A stretch of 64,000 bases of DNA, taken from the NCBI GenBank assembly GCA_004794655.1, contig SMMW01000191.1, forward strand, positions 248,001 to 312,000, written 5' to 3'. The translations under genes and the position numbers were made by a program. This DNA is from Marisa cornuarietis (lineage: Eukaryota; Mollusca; Gastropoda; Architaenioglossa; Ampullariidae). Positions 1-13,200 of this stretch are shown here, one piece after another (position 1 is the stretch's first letter; every line of letters begins with the position of its first letter). The notes under the pieces were generated by a model, which was given only the letters and a program-made list of their open reading frames with translations, was not told the origin of the DNA and did no database searches.

Positions 1-600
1 GGGTCTGTAGATGCTGAGCAGGTGCATCGAGCAATGATGAGCTGAAGAGGAGACTTGTACAAATTCAAAGGACGTGTGAGGAACAATACAGCAGTAGTAA
101 AAGACAGGTACTTGGCAAGTGATGATCTGTAGATTACAGCAATACCACCACCACGTGTAGGGCGGGGAAAAATTTCAGGCAGTAGCCCACTGGAGTGAGA
201 TCAACACACACACTCTCGTCACCTCGCTGTTTAAGCCACGTCTCAGTGATGATGAAAATATCAAGGCGGTGATCTGTGACAAATTCTGCGATTTCAACTC
301 GCTTCAGTAACTGTTGTGCAGACAATACCAACTGGGAGTTGAAAAGCCCAGCATGGAGGCGAGTGTTCAGTTGTGTGCGGGAAACTTGGCAGACTCCTGT
401 TCTCGGATGACCATGTTGGTTTGATTGCCGGCATGTAAAGTTATTCGACCCAGTTGGTCGGTCATGTTTCCAGCTAGTGTTATGGGTGATGATCTCAACT
501 GGTTCACTTTGATCACGCCGATGCTGGTGTCGCCGATGACCGCCACGGAACGGGTGGTGTTTTTTTCTTTCGAGAAATATCACAGTGGCTGTGAATGTTT
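1..600 (-). mobile_element. LINE endonuclease fragment (decayed)
   Basis: On the minus strand, translation gives an APE-type endonuclease N-terminus typical of CR1/L2-like LINEs. The residues include AEFVTDHRLDIFIITETWL (the ITETWL block carries the catalytic Glu), then GDESV and LTPVGY. After a one-base frameshift in a T/C run near 155-165, the match continues as PRPTRGGGIAVIYRSSLAKY. The frameshift shows that the copy is dead. It runs off the left edge of the window. It lies beyond the last ankyrin-gene exon found, so it sits in an intron or downstream of that gene. Clade assignment rests on motif shape only. Confidence 0.7.
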
Positions 601-1039
601 AAAGTGCGAAAGCGCTGATGAGCGATCAGAAGTCTTAAACTTCAGGGATAAAAGTTTGTGCCTACCGTAGGTAATCTTCTTGTATGTGAACACGCTGTGT
701 CCTGTCTGGTGCGCTGACAGCGTCGAAACAAAAGCCGGGAGAGAGAATCGGCAGCCATTGGGAGCACGTGGTGTAGTAGGCAGAAGAAAGTCCAGCAAAG
801 AAAACTTTGAAAACGTCCTTCTTCCATGAGCGAGCAATCCAAAAACATTCCAGAGTAGATGTTGTCAAGTAAGGAAGCAGAAAATGCAGAACACATGAGA
901 GAAAAATCGGTCAAACACAGTGAAATACAGATAAATTGTAGAGCTGCCCCATCAAGCACATGATGCAACAAGGGCAGATAACTCTACTCTCCAATACACC
1001 ATAGACACCATGCCTATTAAGAAATTATGTTTACAGTAG

Positions 1040-1215
1040 TTAACAAGTACACAAATGTGTGCACATGAGACACACAACTGTCAATAGCAGGCAACAGCTA
1101 TCTGCAGGGGACGTCAACCAGCAATGGATGTAACATGAATGTTGGGCCAGCCACTGTTGCGATATGGCGATCCAGCAATGGGTGTAACATAAATGGTAGG
1201 GCATTAAAGTGGCAA
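1040..1215. repeat. Imperfect direct duplication
   Basis: Two diverged copies of about 25 bases (core CCAGCAATGGATGTAACAT and CCAGCAATGGGTGTAACAT) lie about 55 bp apart at 1119-1137 and 1172-1190. The minus strand is open for about 58 codons here after a possible splice acceptor at 1215. The translation is Cys/His/Trp-rich and repetitive, so I read it as repeat DNA and not as the missing last exon of the ankyrin gene. The rest of 600-1295 shows nothing I recognise. Confidence 0.4.
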
Positions 1216-1295
1216 CTGACAGGACACATCACAAACAATCAAGAAATGCCACTCATGCATTACCCAATCAAAATTTAAAAGGTAACATATCATAC

Positions 1296-4200
1296 CTGGG
1301 GGACTCTTTCCACTGGGGCTTGCTCGGGTCTGATCTTGTGCTGTGGGTGCTGGTGTAGAGGGTCCTGCTGTCACTCCTGAGCCAGATGAGGCTGGGGCTG
1401 AGGCGAGGCCAGCACTGAGCTGTGTAAGACCGCTGACTTGGTCAGAACTTTGAGAGGAAACAGGTGGACTGACAACTAGATCTCCCTGCAGACTGTCCTC
1501 GAAACCTGCTGCCTGCTGCTGAGAAACTACAAAGTCTTTCTGGCTTGTTTTTGGTGGTAAAGGCTGATGCTGACGAATCATGTGCGGACGCTGTGGGTCA
1601 TTGGTGGGAGGGGACGGCACAGGCAGCCGACCTCTGTTGAACTGTTGGGAGCGGTTGGAAGGTCGGGGAGGAGCTTGGGGTGAATACCACAGTTTGTTTG
1701 AGGTAGCTGGAGAGTGCACCTGTGGTTCCTGTGTGTCTCTGGACCCATGATCCTGTGTTACAAAAGTGAGAGCTGGTAAAACGATTCAGGATTAATTGAT
1801 CTAATTAACAATTAATTTTTAATGACCTAAGAAATTAGAGACAAATGAGACTATGATATGTAAGAGACAAAACAGAAAAAAATAAGCAGGGACAAAAGTG
1901 ACCTAAACTAAGAAAGACTGAGATTTCCAGACAAGAAAGCAAGAGACGAATGTGCATGTAGGAGTCCACATTGTACTCACCCTCTCTGACGTACACACAC
2001 GTTACTACTACTACATTTAAGAGTCCACTTTAGGAGTACTTTAAAATGATTAAAAATTTATAAAATTGACCTTGACATTTATAAAATTGAATTCTCTTTT
2101 GGATGGCAACCTCAAAGGATCCAGAATAATGTTGTTCATCTCATCTGCAGACTATCTAGATGTAAACATATATCACCTATTATTTGCTCTCTTTATTGGC
2201 TGGTAGCTGTAGATCATATAGCCTATAAACTTTCCACTCTTACTCTGCCATTTCTGGCACTGGTCCTCGGTACCTCTCTGAACTCACTCCCATCTATAGG
2301 TTCGCATGACTTCTTTGATAATCTTCTGACACCAAACTTCTGCGAGTCCCACTAACCAAGACAAAGACTATGGACAGAGGTCTTTCTCCTACCAAGCCCC
2401 ATCAACTTGGAACAGATTACCCATTAGCCTTCACCACTCTGATTCTCTTACCACCTTTAAGTCCAAACAGACGTTTTTCAGTCAGAACTGAGACTTCAAT
2501 GTGACTCTGTCCTGACCATGAGCGTGCATAATGTGTGTTTGTAATTTACTTTGTATACAAATAGCTGTGTCTGTTGTTGAAGTGAACTTGTGTGTTATAT
2601 GCATGGTTGTTAGTGATTCAGTTTATCTGGATTGGTCTGGATATCATTTCTGTAAAGCACTCTAAGCAAATCGTTGGAAAAGAGCTATATAAATGCTTTT
2701 TATTATTAAATGTTCATTATTATCATTTAGCAGACCACACTGAAAATAATTATTCATAATTAAGTCAAAGATATTTTAATCTCTGCGCTTCCTTTGCTTT
2801 TTCTTTTTAGCATCATAAATGTTTATTTATTTTTGTTTAATTTGATACGCAACAAGGTTATTTTTTTAATATATTTGCATTTGATCAGTGAAATTTTATG
2901 ACAAAACCCAAAACAAAATAGCAGAGCCCCCTCATGTCAACTGACCTCCAACATGCTCGCAGGTGGATGTGGTAGTTGGGTCCCACCTCTTGGTGGCTGA
3001 GGCTGTAGTTGGTGTTCTTCGTAAGGCACTTGCTGCTGTCTGCTAAGCACCAACGGATTCTGAGAAGGTGGCAGTGCTGCGTAGAATCTGTGGTTGTGGT
3101 TGTTGCTAGTAATGTTATTCTGATCACTGTCGTCAATGTCTGAGACATCCATGCCACCAACACTAACATTGTCAATTTCATCATCGCCATTGATCTCAAC
3201 ATCTCTTATTACATTGCCAATGTCTGTGTCATTTGTCAACAAAGAGTCTTGACGACTAGCCACATATGTTGTTTGGTTCACAGCCATGCGTGTGTCAATG
3301 GACACCTAGAACACACATACACACACACATGTATTTTTCACATTATTAGCACCACAATTCAACAATTAATAAAACCACGAGATACTATAACTTTTGAATC
3401 TAATTTTTGTAGCCACACTTTGAAAATAATTCTTTCGACTAATAACTGACAAAAAGCTGTGAATCGTCCATCACATCAAAATTGCAGTCATCTGACTACT
3501 ACTTTACTTTTGCAATCATATGACCAGTGCAGTCAAGTTATGATTAGCATGGTCACCATCACTATCCAATATGGCCTTAGTTGTTCAAATATGGCATTGG
3601 TTGCTTGGCTCAAGGACAAGGACTGCTGAGCAATTTCCTTTAGGTTAAGAAACTGGTAGTTTGAAGAAAGCTTTCTGGTGCTCAGTGCTTGTAACAGTAA
3701 AGAAGTGGTCCTTGACAGAAGTACACATCTGCCTGTCCATACGCCTGTGACAGAAGTACACCAGCCTGTCCATACACCTGTGGTTTTGGGCACTGTGATG
3801 ATGGAGCTGTTGCAAAGTTTTAGGTACCATGGCACAGTGCTAGACACCAAATTATCTTGTAGAGAACACTCACATCGTTTTCAGGAAAGCACATCCCCGC
3901 CTGTTCCTGCTAAGACAGCTGAGGAATTTCAGTGTCAGTGGCCCTGCACTTGAATCAGTGTATTGTAGGCTGATCGATATCATTTTAACATTGAATCTTT
4001 CAGTGTGGTTCTGCCTTCTTTCCATCAATGATAAAGACTGTTTGATGAGGGTGGTTAAGATTGCTAGCAAGATCATTGATTTTCATGAAGGCCATTAAGT
4101 GATCTATACACTAGGGCGAAGCTGTCAGTATTATCCCAGACCCCTCTCATCAACTACATCGTCATTTCCAAATATTACCCTCTGGCCGTGGAAACAAATG

Positions 4201-7200
4201 GTCACCAAGAAAAGTGCTTTTGGCAAGTCCTTCCTAGCAGTGGGATAGCACTCGTAAACAGGACTAACAAATGTAGCTGGGCGGGGGTGGGGGGGGAATT
4301 AAGTGTAAGTAATTGTTAGTGAATGAGGTGTGGCCATATTCTACTTAGTTTATTGCTTAAAGTAGCTTTCAATCTTTGTCCATATTGAACAGAAGTAGAC
4401 AATAAAGCCATATTGTATTGTACGGTATCCAACCACCCTCACAGTCATGGTATGCCACTGTTCCACCTGAAAGGTTGCCAGGTTTCATGCGGTGGGGTGG
4501 GTAGGCATGTGGAGAGGCCTATGATCAGATCCTGATTTGGCTTTACACAACCTCATCATTTTTTTCTCTACATTTTCTTTGCCTTTTCAGAGTCTCCCAA
4601 AGCTACTGGATAGTGAACCCTATAAAACCAGGGCTGATTGTCCACCATTTAAAGATAACATAATCTGCAACTACTCTGCAACTGTTTTATTCATCTTTAT
4701 ATGTATGTAAATATATGTGTGTGTGTTTGCTCATGCTTGTGTATTAATCTTTAGCCATGCCTAAAAAAATCTAAATCTTGTAAAGACATTGTAAATAAAG
4801 ACACTGTAAATATAGAGACCCCTACTACCTCTATTCTCTCCTTCTTCCTCTCACTTGCACTGCTGGATGTTCGGCTTGCAATCATGGGATTCTGATTGCT
4901 ATCCTGAGAAGCTGTCAGGCTGTTTGCTCGCCGTGCCAACATTCGTTTGGTGCGTGAGCGCTTTGGGGGATTTGGAGGATATGGAGGAGTGACAGGTGTA
5001 GAAAAGTCGGACCTTGACTGAAAACTCTGCAAAATTGCACAAAAGCATATGACCAACACTATGTTAAGTCAGCTTTAGTCAATACCTCTTAGGATGCACA
5101 AGTTTACTTGGCAAGATAAAGACAGACATTTAACTGAAAAAATTACAATGTAGTCATCTAGAAATTATAATGTGATGGCAAGAATAAACAGTGACAGTAA
5201 CTCAGTGTAGTCTTGCCACTGAACTGTTATTTTCATGACATGAAAAATAAAACTCACTAATTAGAAAAAAACGAAGCTGTCTTGATGTCAGCAAAATATG
5301 CTTTATAGGGCGAAGAAAAACCAAACTGACTTTTCTTGAACCTAACCTTACACACGTGTGCATATGTGTGTGCATGCATGTGTATGTATATATGTGTGTA
5401 GATGTATCTATGCAGATAAGTGTATGCATATAAAATTTTGTATGTAGACATGGATGTAGATATGTGTAAGTAAACATGTATATATGTATGCATGTAGATA
5501 TGCATGTATATGTGTATGTATATATGTGCATGTATCTTTGTTTAAGAGCCATTATTGTTAAGTACTCAGCAAAACTTGAAATGAATTTATTATGAATGGT
5601 ACTGAAATTTCAATGCATGTTATAAAAACATATATGCACTGTATAAATGGTAGTGGCTTTAGATTTTCTTTTCTTGTCTTCTAAGTACGTTGTAAAAAGC
5701 ATTCTCTATTTCATTCCGAAAGCTTAAAGTTTAAGATCTCAAGCTAATCAACACCCATGTCAATACAACAACACATTAAAAAAAAAGAAGGAAATACACA
5801 CCATCCGATTGAAATCTTCCTGCACACCATTTTCAGAGTTGATAAGCAGAGCAAGACCATTGGCCAGAGGGCTCGTGGGGTTGGACAGGAGACGCTGACG
5901 TTGATGGGACATGATGATCAGCTGACAGTAGTGTAGCTGACGGCTGCGGGCATAGTCCCAGGGTGTAGCGTTGTACCGGTCTGGCTGGTTAATATCCGCT
6001 GAAAAAAAGATTCCTAAGCTACATTCATTTGCTCTAGCACGTGAGCCTGAATGAAATTGATTTCCTTTGGACTACAACTTAAGTCTTATCCAAATAAAGT
6101 ATCTGCATAATGATGGTAGCATAATAAATCTAAATAAGTGCCATAAGCTTTTACATCCCATGGCGAGGTTCAGTATTTGGTTCAAAACTGTGTTGGTGCC
6201 CTAAGTGTGCCTGCCTGGAAGCAGCAAGTAATAACTCATCTTCAGTCCTGTCAGCCACGTCTATTTAGAATGAAACTGTAACTTCTGGTAATTGTCACGT
6301 GTCCCAACCTCTTATGCTACAGTCCAGCATGTAGGATGTGAGTGGGGGTAGCCAGTCAAGCGTCTCTTCTTCACAAGTGCTGGCTGACGTCATTTTTCTA
6401 TGACATCAATTTCCATTAACTCAGAGGATAGCAGTTGTAAGAATTTTTTTTTACAAAAGCATGCCTCAGACAATTTGCTGTAGCAGGCAAAAGGGAAGAA
6501 AGACACCCTACCTCCATGTTCAAGCAGATAGTTCACAACATCACCATGTCCCCCTATTGTAGCCAGATGCAGTGCTGTGCGGTCTTGGTTATCACAATCA
6601 CCTACACACATGGGGCCTGCAATGTCAATTATTAGTTTGGTTGCTGGCAGGGAACCTGAGGGGCAAAAAGAAGGTACCATAAGGAAACATCAGAGAGCCG
6701 CAATCTTCAGTGAGTCATATATATATATATATAAACTAAAAGACATCTATTCCTACAGCACTAGGGCAGAGAACACCAACAATTACTTTTTGTGTCACAC
6801 CATGTGTTATAATGTAGGCCTGCTATAGTACTTAAGCAGGTGTGGATCCAAGCTTAAACTCTGGACCCTTAAGTAAAATTTTGTGGAAATCCTGCAACGC
6901 CATATCCTAAAATAATTTCTGTACATGATCTCAAACAAACCAACCTTTCATAATGGTGCTTCTGACTTCTTAATGCAGTTTGTGGAATATGACTTGAGAA
7001 AAGCAGTTGTCAAAAGAGATGGGAGTATCATTAGTTGTCCTAATGTAAAATAACTGAGAACATCATGATGATCTATTTTGAGCAAAAGGTATGGAAAGAT
7101 ATTTTTGTCCAGTGTTCCTACACTGTTCATGTTCTTCCATAGACACAGTCAGGTCCAATCACTTACCCATCTCAGCTGCAAGCATCAGAACTGTTTTTCC

Positions 7201-10200
7201 CTCTTCGTCTTGATAAGAAGAACCTTCCTTTGTTAACAATGTCTGCACAAATAAGAACCATTAATTCAACCTTGCTTTGTCCAAGCACTCAAGTTGACAC
7301 TATTAAAAAGGCACAGTACCATGCCATACAACATGACAGCAGTACGTTTTCACAAGGGCAGTGGAGCTAGAATCTAGCTGCTGAAGGAAAAATACTCTTT
7401 AAAGATTTTCTTCTCCCTTGGGCAGTGATGAAGGACTGGATTTCTATCAATACCCCAAAAGGTGCAAGGAAACCAGAAATAGAAAAAACCCTGGATCATA
7501 AATTACTTAGATCTCTGTGATCAAAGAGGGACTTAAGGAGAGAAAGGAAAACCAATCGTTTAGCAGCTTTCAAGTACAAAGAAGTGAATCGTGACATCAA
7601 GGAGGGGATGAAGGCAGCAGAAGAGAGCTAGATAGAGTAGTAATACCAGAGAGAACAGATAATGAGAGCAAGCACTCGCAAACAAAGGGTAAAGGGTTAG
7701 AGTTATCTTTCGTAATTTGATGCTAAGAAACAAAACATTCTCAATTATGCAATGATGAATCTAATGAAATTTTTATAGCATTATCATTTAAGGCGTTCAT
7801 CACTAGGATGAGGTGTTGGCAGTAACGTTTGGTACACCTGAGTATGCCATCTCATTATGGTATTAGTTGCTGATTTTGAATTACTAAAATATTTGTTACT
7901 AATATATTGGAACAATTATTACAACAGGTGCAAAATATGGATGAATTTCATAAAAAGAAATAATTTTGACCACCTTACACCATCTGATGTATATGGAAAA
8001 GGCTACTGTCTTTGTTTGGATCATTTCAATGAAAGTCAACACAACTGTCACCCCCCCCCAAAAAAAAAAAAGTATTGTCTGGAATGTTATATCAACAGTT
8101 TTCTCCATTCCAAATCTACCATGCAAGGTTGATAATTTACCATTATTAGGCTGTATTTCTATATATTATATATACACTATTACCCTATATTTTACCTTTA
8201 TGGATGATCTTTGTTTTTCTCATATTTTAATTTTTAAAAATTAACTGTAGCACTCTAGTAGTGTACTGAGTTGTTTATTTTTATAGAGGGTAGAGGTGAA
8301 TAGCTCACAAGACTGTCCCTTTCTCACACTGGCTGCGTATATAATAGCTGGCCTTGACTGGTCCCGCCAGCAGCTACTGAACCTATTGGTACATTGCAAG
8401 TTACGAAGTCGCCTGACCCACTTAGGAAGGTCATGACCAGACAGTTAAACCTTTAGGACTACCAGGGACATACACGCACACACTTGCATACGGTTATCAC
8501 ACGCATACACACATGCAACGTCTATGCACACGTACTGACATTCACACACAATCGTCGCATGATTATATGTGTGCATGCACACACACAGACCCATGCACAC
8601 ACTTACGCTCTCAAACACAATCACACTTCACACAGGGACACACACTTAGCAAGCCTATGAAGTCTGGCCTTGGACTCCAGGAGTGGGTGGGGGACTGTGC
8701 CGCCATGGGTTCAGGGACAGGTTGTAGCTACGTAACCAGAACCTGGGGAGAGAAAGGGATGGCTTCTGAAAAGTTCGACTTGGGAGAGGATAAAGAGTGT
8801 AGGGTTGAAGTAGTCAGGCTTTTTGGATTTGGAAGTGAGAGCAGAGACAAGGCAGGCCAGCTGCCAAGTGACTCTGAATAAAATCTACAGTTATGTGGCA
8901 AATTCCATCTTTGTTGTGCTCTTGTGCGACTAGCCCACCCCCTACGTAGCCATCAGGGACAGACGTGTTGGTTACATAACATTTGTCATGTTAGAGCACT
9001 CTAATTGGCACAAAAGGCTGATGATGATCATTTGTCTGAATGTTTGTATGTGTGCAAGTTTATACATATTCTACATGTAAATTTATAAAATATTTGGGTT
9101 AGTGTTAACTCCTTTTTATTCACCATCATTTATGCATAAAGAGTTTCTCTTTGAAACTTTGCAATGGCTGCATGGTGTTGAAACACCCTTATCCAATCCA
9201 CTACCTTGTCTGACTGGTTGGAAGATGACTGTGCAAGCTCTGCTTGAGCTTCTTGATGAGCTTCATACAAAGCATTGTGTTGCATAACCTCTTACATAAA
9301 GGCTGAATCAAGGCTGTTTAGTTTTTCTTGCATTTGGGGAAAGTGGGGACATCTATAAAATCCCACTTTACAGCAGTTTAGATTTTTCTTCTGTCAGCTT
9401 ATGCTTGAGACCCTGTTTCTTCACTGTCATGGGAGAAATTGCCAGGAGGACAATCACAGCTTTTTATTGACTTTGACATCTGTGATTAATGACAAACAAC
9501 AGGACATGATGATATTGATGAGAATGACTATGGCCATAGCAGTGATTGTTTAAATGACAAGGATATTAGGGATAGAGTATATAACAATGTCAGTTCCAAT
9601 AACTTTGATGAGGGTAACTATAGTGACCCTCTAGCGATTTCATGCATGCAACCACCACAAAAAACAAATGTTTAAACACTGCAAATGTGTTGCATTATAT
9701 TTCAGTTTATCTTGTAAAAAAAGTTAATGGGAAATATTTGTGATCAAACATTTATTGCAGGGTCTCTCACAGAATCAGAAAAGTTTCTCATAAACAAACA
9801 ATTTGGTGAAAAATACTGAGTGAGACAGTTAAGATTTTTGAGTGTGCCTACTGCAAGAATATTGACCAGTTACTGCCTGGGAAAAAAGTTAAATCTCAGT
9901 TGATTAGACTTCTTTGAGGACAGCTAATGAGCAGTGTCCTCTATTATCCACAGTGCATGTGATCTGAAAGGGAGTGTGATTAATCTGTTTATCAATGTTC
10001 ACCTTAACTTTTCTCTAAAAGGTAGCTCTGTGTCCTTTTCTGAGAAAGGAATGAAACAAAGTTGAAAAATGTTGAAGCTACATTATTTGTAGGCTTTTAA
10101 AGTAAAGTAATTTAACAGTGTGTAAGAAAATGTTGTAAATATTGACTTAAAGTACATAAATATGAAGAAAAATGATCTCTTTGAGTATCTGCTTGCTGTA

Positions 10201-13200
10201 AAATTGTAGTAAGCTTTGCTGTTTTCTTTAACTTTTCCACCAGTATGCTTACAATAAGGGCTATGAGTGGATATGGATATATACATAGCTCTCTTTATTA
10301 GTAGTATTATAATTAATTAAGTTTATTGTTGAATTATATGAGAATTTATTGTTGCATGTTTGTATGTCAAATATGTAAACAAAAATCTATATATACATAC
10401 ACACACATAGGTCTCAACGTGAGCAAGTCTTCTGATTATGAGCATGTTTGTGTCATGTTTGTATTCATGTATAAGTCTGTTTTTCAACTTCTTTTCTCAT
10501 ATTCATAAATAAGAATTTTATGGATTTTAAATAAATGCAAGTTTGTGCTCATGGATTTGCTGTTATAAAAGTTATCGCTTTTAAATATAAAGTCAGTGGT
10601 CATACATGTATTCAAACCCTCCAAACTCCCCTTATCTAAGCAATTTTCATGAATAAAAGACATAAAAACTTGTTCTTAGATGAAAGTCATTTCATATTAA
10701 AAACACCTAGACATTCATTCCAAAGATAAACGCTGCTAGCGATGACTTTGTTTAGTAGTGGTTGATGGTAGCAACTCCCGCATAGCATCAAGTTTCAAAG
10801 GGACACAACTGTGTCAAAACTTTTCTTAAGCAAGTAAGCACAAAGGAGGAGTGCTCCCTTACATAAGCTATTCTCTCTAGAAATACCAGACCACAGTGGC
10901 GGCAATGACATGAACCTGGGAATGCAAAAAATGGCCCAGCAAATAGACACAATCAACTAGTCATACAATGTTTTTATTCCAAAGGAAGCATTTTCATACC
11001 TGGTTTAGTGTAAACTGGTAACAAAGAGAAGATTGAAAATAGTGTTCCATTTGGTAAAATGGGAAAGAGATATTTCAAGACATACCTGCAAACACTCCAA
11101 CGGCTCAGTTCGTCGAACTGCCCAGTGCAACCATGTGCGGCCATTGCCATCTCTCTCAATGCCATCTGCTTCACTAATTTCATAATCAGAGCAAGATAAC
11201 AGCTCAAAATGCTTGATATGATCCATCCGACAGGCCCACATACATGGTGTGAGACCATCCTTGTCTTTGGTTGCTGGGTCAGCAGAGTTGTCAAGCAGCA
11301 GCTGAAAGCATCATGTTTACAGCAAATTACTTTAGTAATAATGAGAACAAGTCTAACAACAATCGCCAGAAAATAATCTCTTTTAACCTTACAGCCCTGG
11401 GGCCAGTTGCACAACACATTTCAAACTTTAAACACTTTTAGGCCTTAATTCTATTTAGATAATCAGTTTAAAGTGCACACCACAATTTAAATTTTGTTTA
11501 AGCTAAAACTGCTTTAAGTAAGATAAAGTTGTTTAAGTCTGACTTTCCATTCTGTCAGTATAATTTTTTGTATGTTCTTGTGCAATGCATCTAAATGGCA
11601 AAGAAGAGATTTTGCTTCTTTAGAACAGTTTTGAGATTTAGAAACTTGTTGTGCAACTGGCCCCTGGTGTTTAGATCACCTAACAGTCTTTGTAGAAGGC
11701 CAATGATCTTGCTGGCAGTTTTGGTCCCCCTCATCAATCAGGCTTTGTCTTTGACGGAAAGGACACCAACGAGCTAACTTTGAACAGAAAGACTAGCACT
11801 TACCTGCAGACAGTCAGTGGTTTCCGTAGTGACAGCCCAGTGTATGGCAGCTCGGCCCTGCATGTCTTGAATGTGTATGTCAGCGCCAAGGTCCAGCAGC
11901 AGGCTTACTGCCACATCATTGCTGTCATGGCAAGCACGATGTAAGGCTGTAGAGCCATCTGCAGCAGCAACAAGCTGTCTATCATTAAGGTCTCTAAATT
12001 AAGCAAAGTCTTAAGACATAGTTCTCTAGACATAGAAAGAGCTCTACAATCTTAGATGAAATCTCTCATATCTGTTTTGCTTTTGTACTTTGACATGTGG
12101 ATGTGGATTGTGCTTGCATTGCGACAGTTCTAGGTGCCTTGATGTTGGGATCTACGCATTTCTACCTGTAGACGTGATGATTAACCCTCTACAGGACGTG
12201 TTACACTGACTGTGGCAATGGAATCTGATGCTGGAAGTGGCTACATAGGAAGGCTATCTCGATTAAATATGTAAGACATAAAATATAAAATATGCAAAAA
12301 TACTGTTTTTTCTGGATTTTTGTGTAAATCACTGATACACTAACTACAAATATCCACACAAACTTTATTTAGCATTGAACTTTACAGCAAATCTTTATGG
12401 TGCTTATGGGAATAAGGACAAAGAGAAGTTGTAGAGAAAAAAAAGTCTGAAGTTGTTTTACAGGAGCAGCACATCATAAAAAGCTTTATCATAAATAGGG
12501 AGAAAAATGTGACCCCAAAGAGTCATCTGGAGTGACAGCAGTGCTTGTTGCAGGTAAAACGGAGGCTGAGCCGTGTGTAGTCATGTGACAAATTTATATG
12601 AAGCCCTAGTTTAGGTAGTGCTCGAATTATGCATGGTTTTGCTAGAAATGGAATGACTACTAAGTTATGTCATCAGTGGTCGAGTTGTCGGTAGGCACTG
12701 GTTAAATCTTTTGGCAGGGATCAGTTTGGACTTGACATGGTCAACTCAGTCTTGACAATGGTCAAGATGTCTTAAGGTCATGATTAAATCATCCTGGTCG
12801 ATTTGGTTCACTGCTGTCTGGCAGCCCTGCCCCAAGGATAATACGTACGAAAACTTTGATGGCAACACTTGTTACGTATAAAGCTTAGGATGTGTAATGA
12901 GTTCTATGATGACAAAGATTTTTGGTGCTTACCATGTGCAGTGGCGTTGACCTCTGCATTATTTTCTAACAAAAAGTTGACAGCATTATGTTGGAAAAAA
13001 TGGACAGCATACATAAGTCCTGTCCTGCCGATGCTATCACTATCATTAACTATGGAAGGATCTGAAACACCAAGAAATGGTATTAGCTAGACAATAAAAA
13101 TTTGCTGTTTTGTGTAATAAGACAGACAGCTTACATACAAAAGAATGATCTCTAGAAAAAACAAGACAGGTAGACGGATTAGCTGGAGAAAGTGCAGCAG

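Noticed and set aside
1040..1215. 58-codon minus-strand frame after a possible acceptor as the last ankyrin-gene exon
   Set aside because: The phase would fit, but the pyrimidine tract is weak and the peptide comes from a duplicated repeat segment.
12181..12735. TTAACCCTCT as a second piggyBac-like MITE
   Set aside because: Only one end is present; I found no AGGGTTAA partner within the next kilobase.
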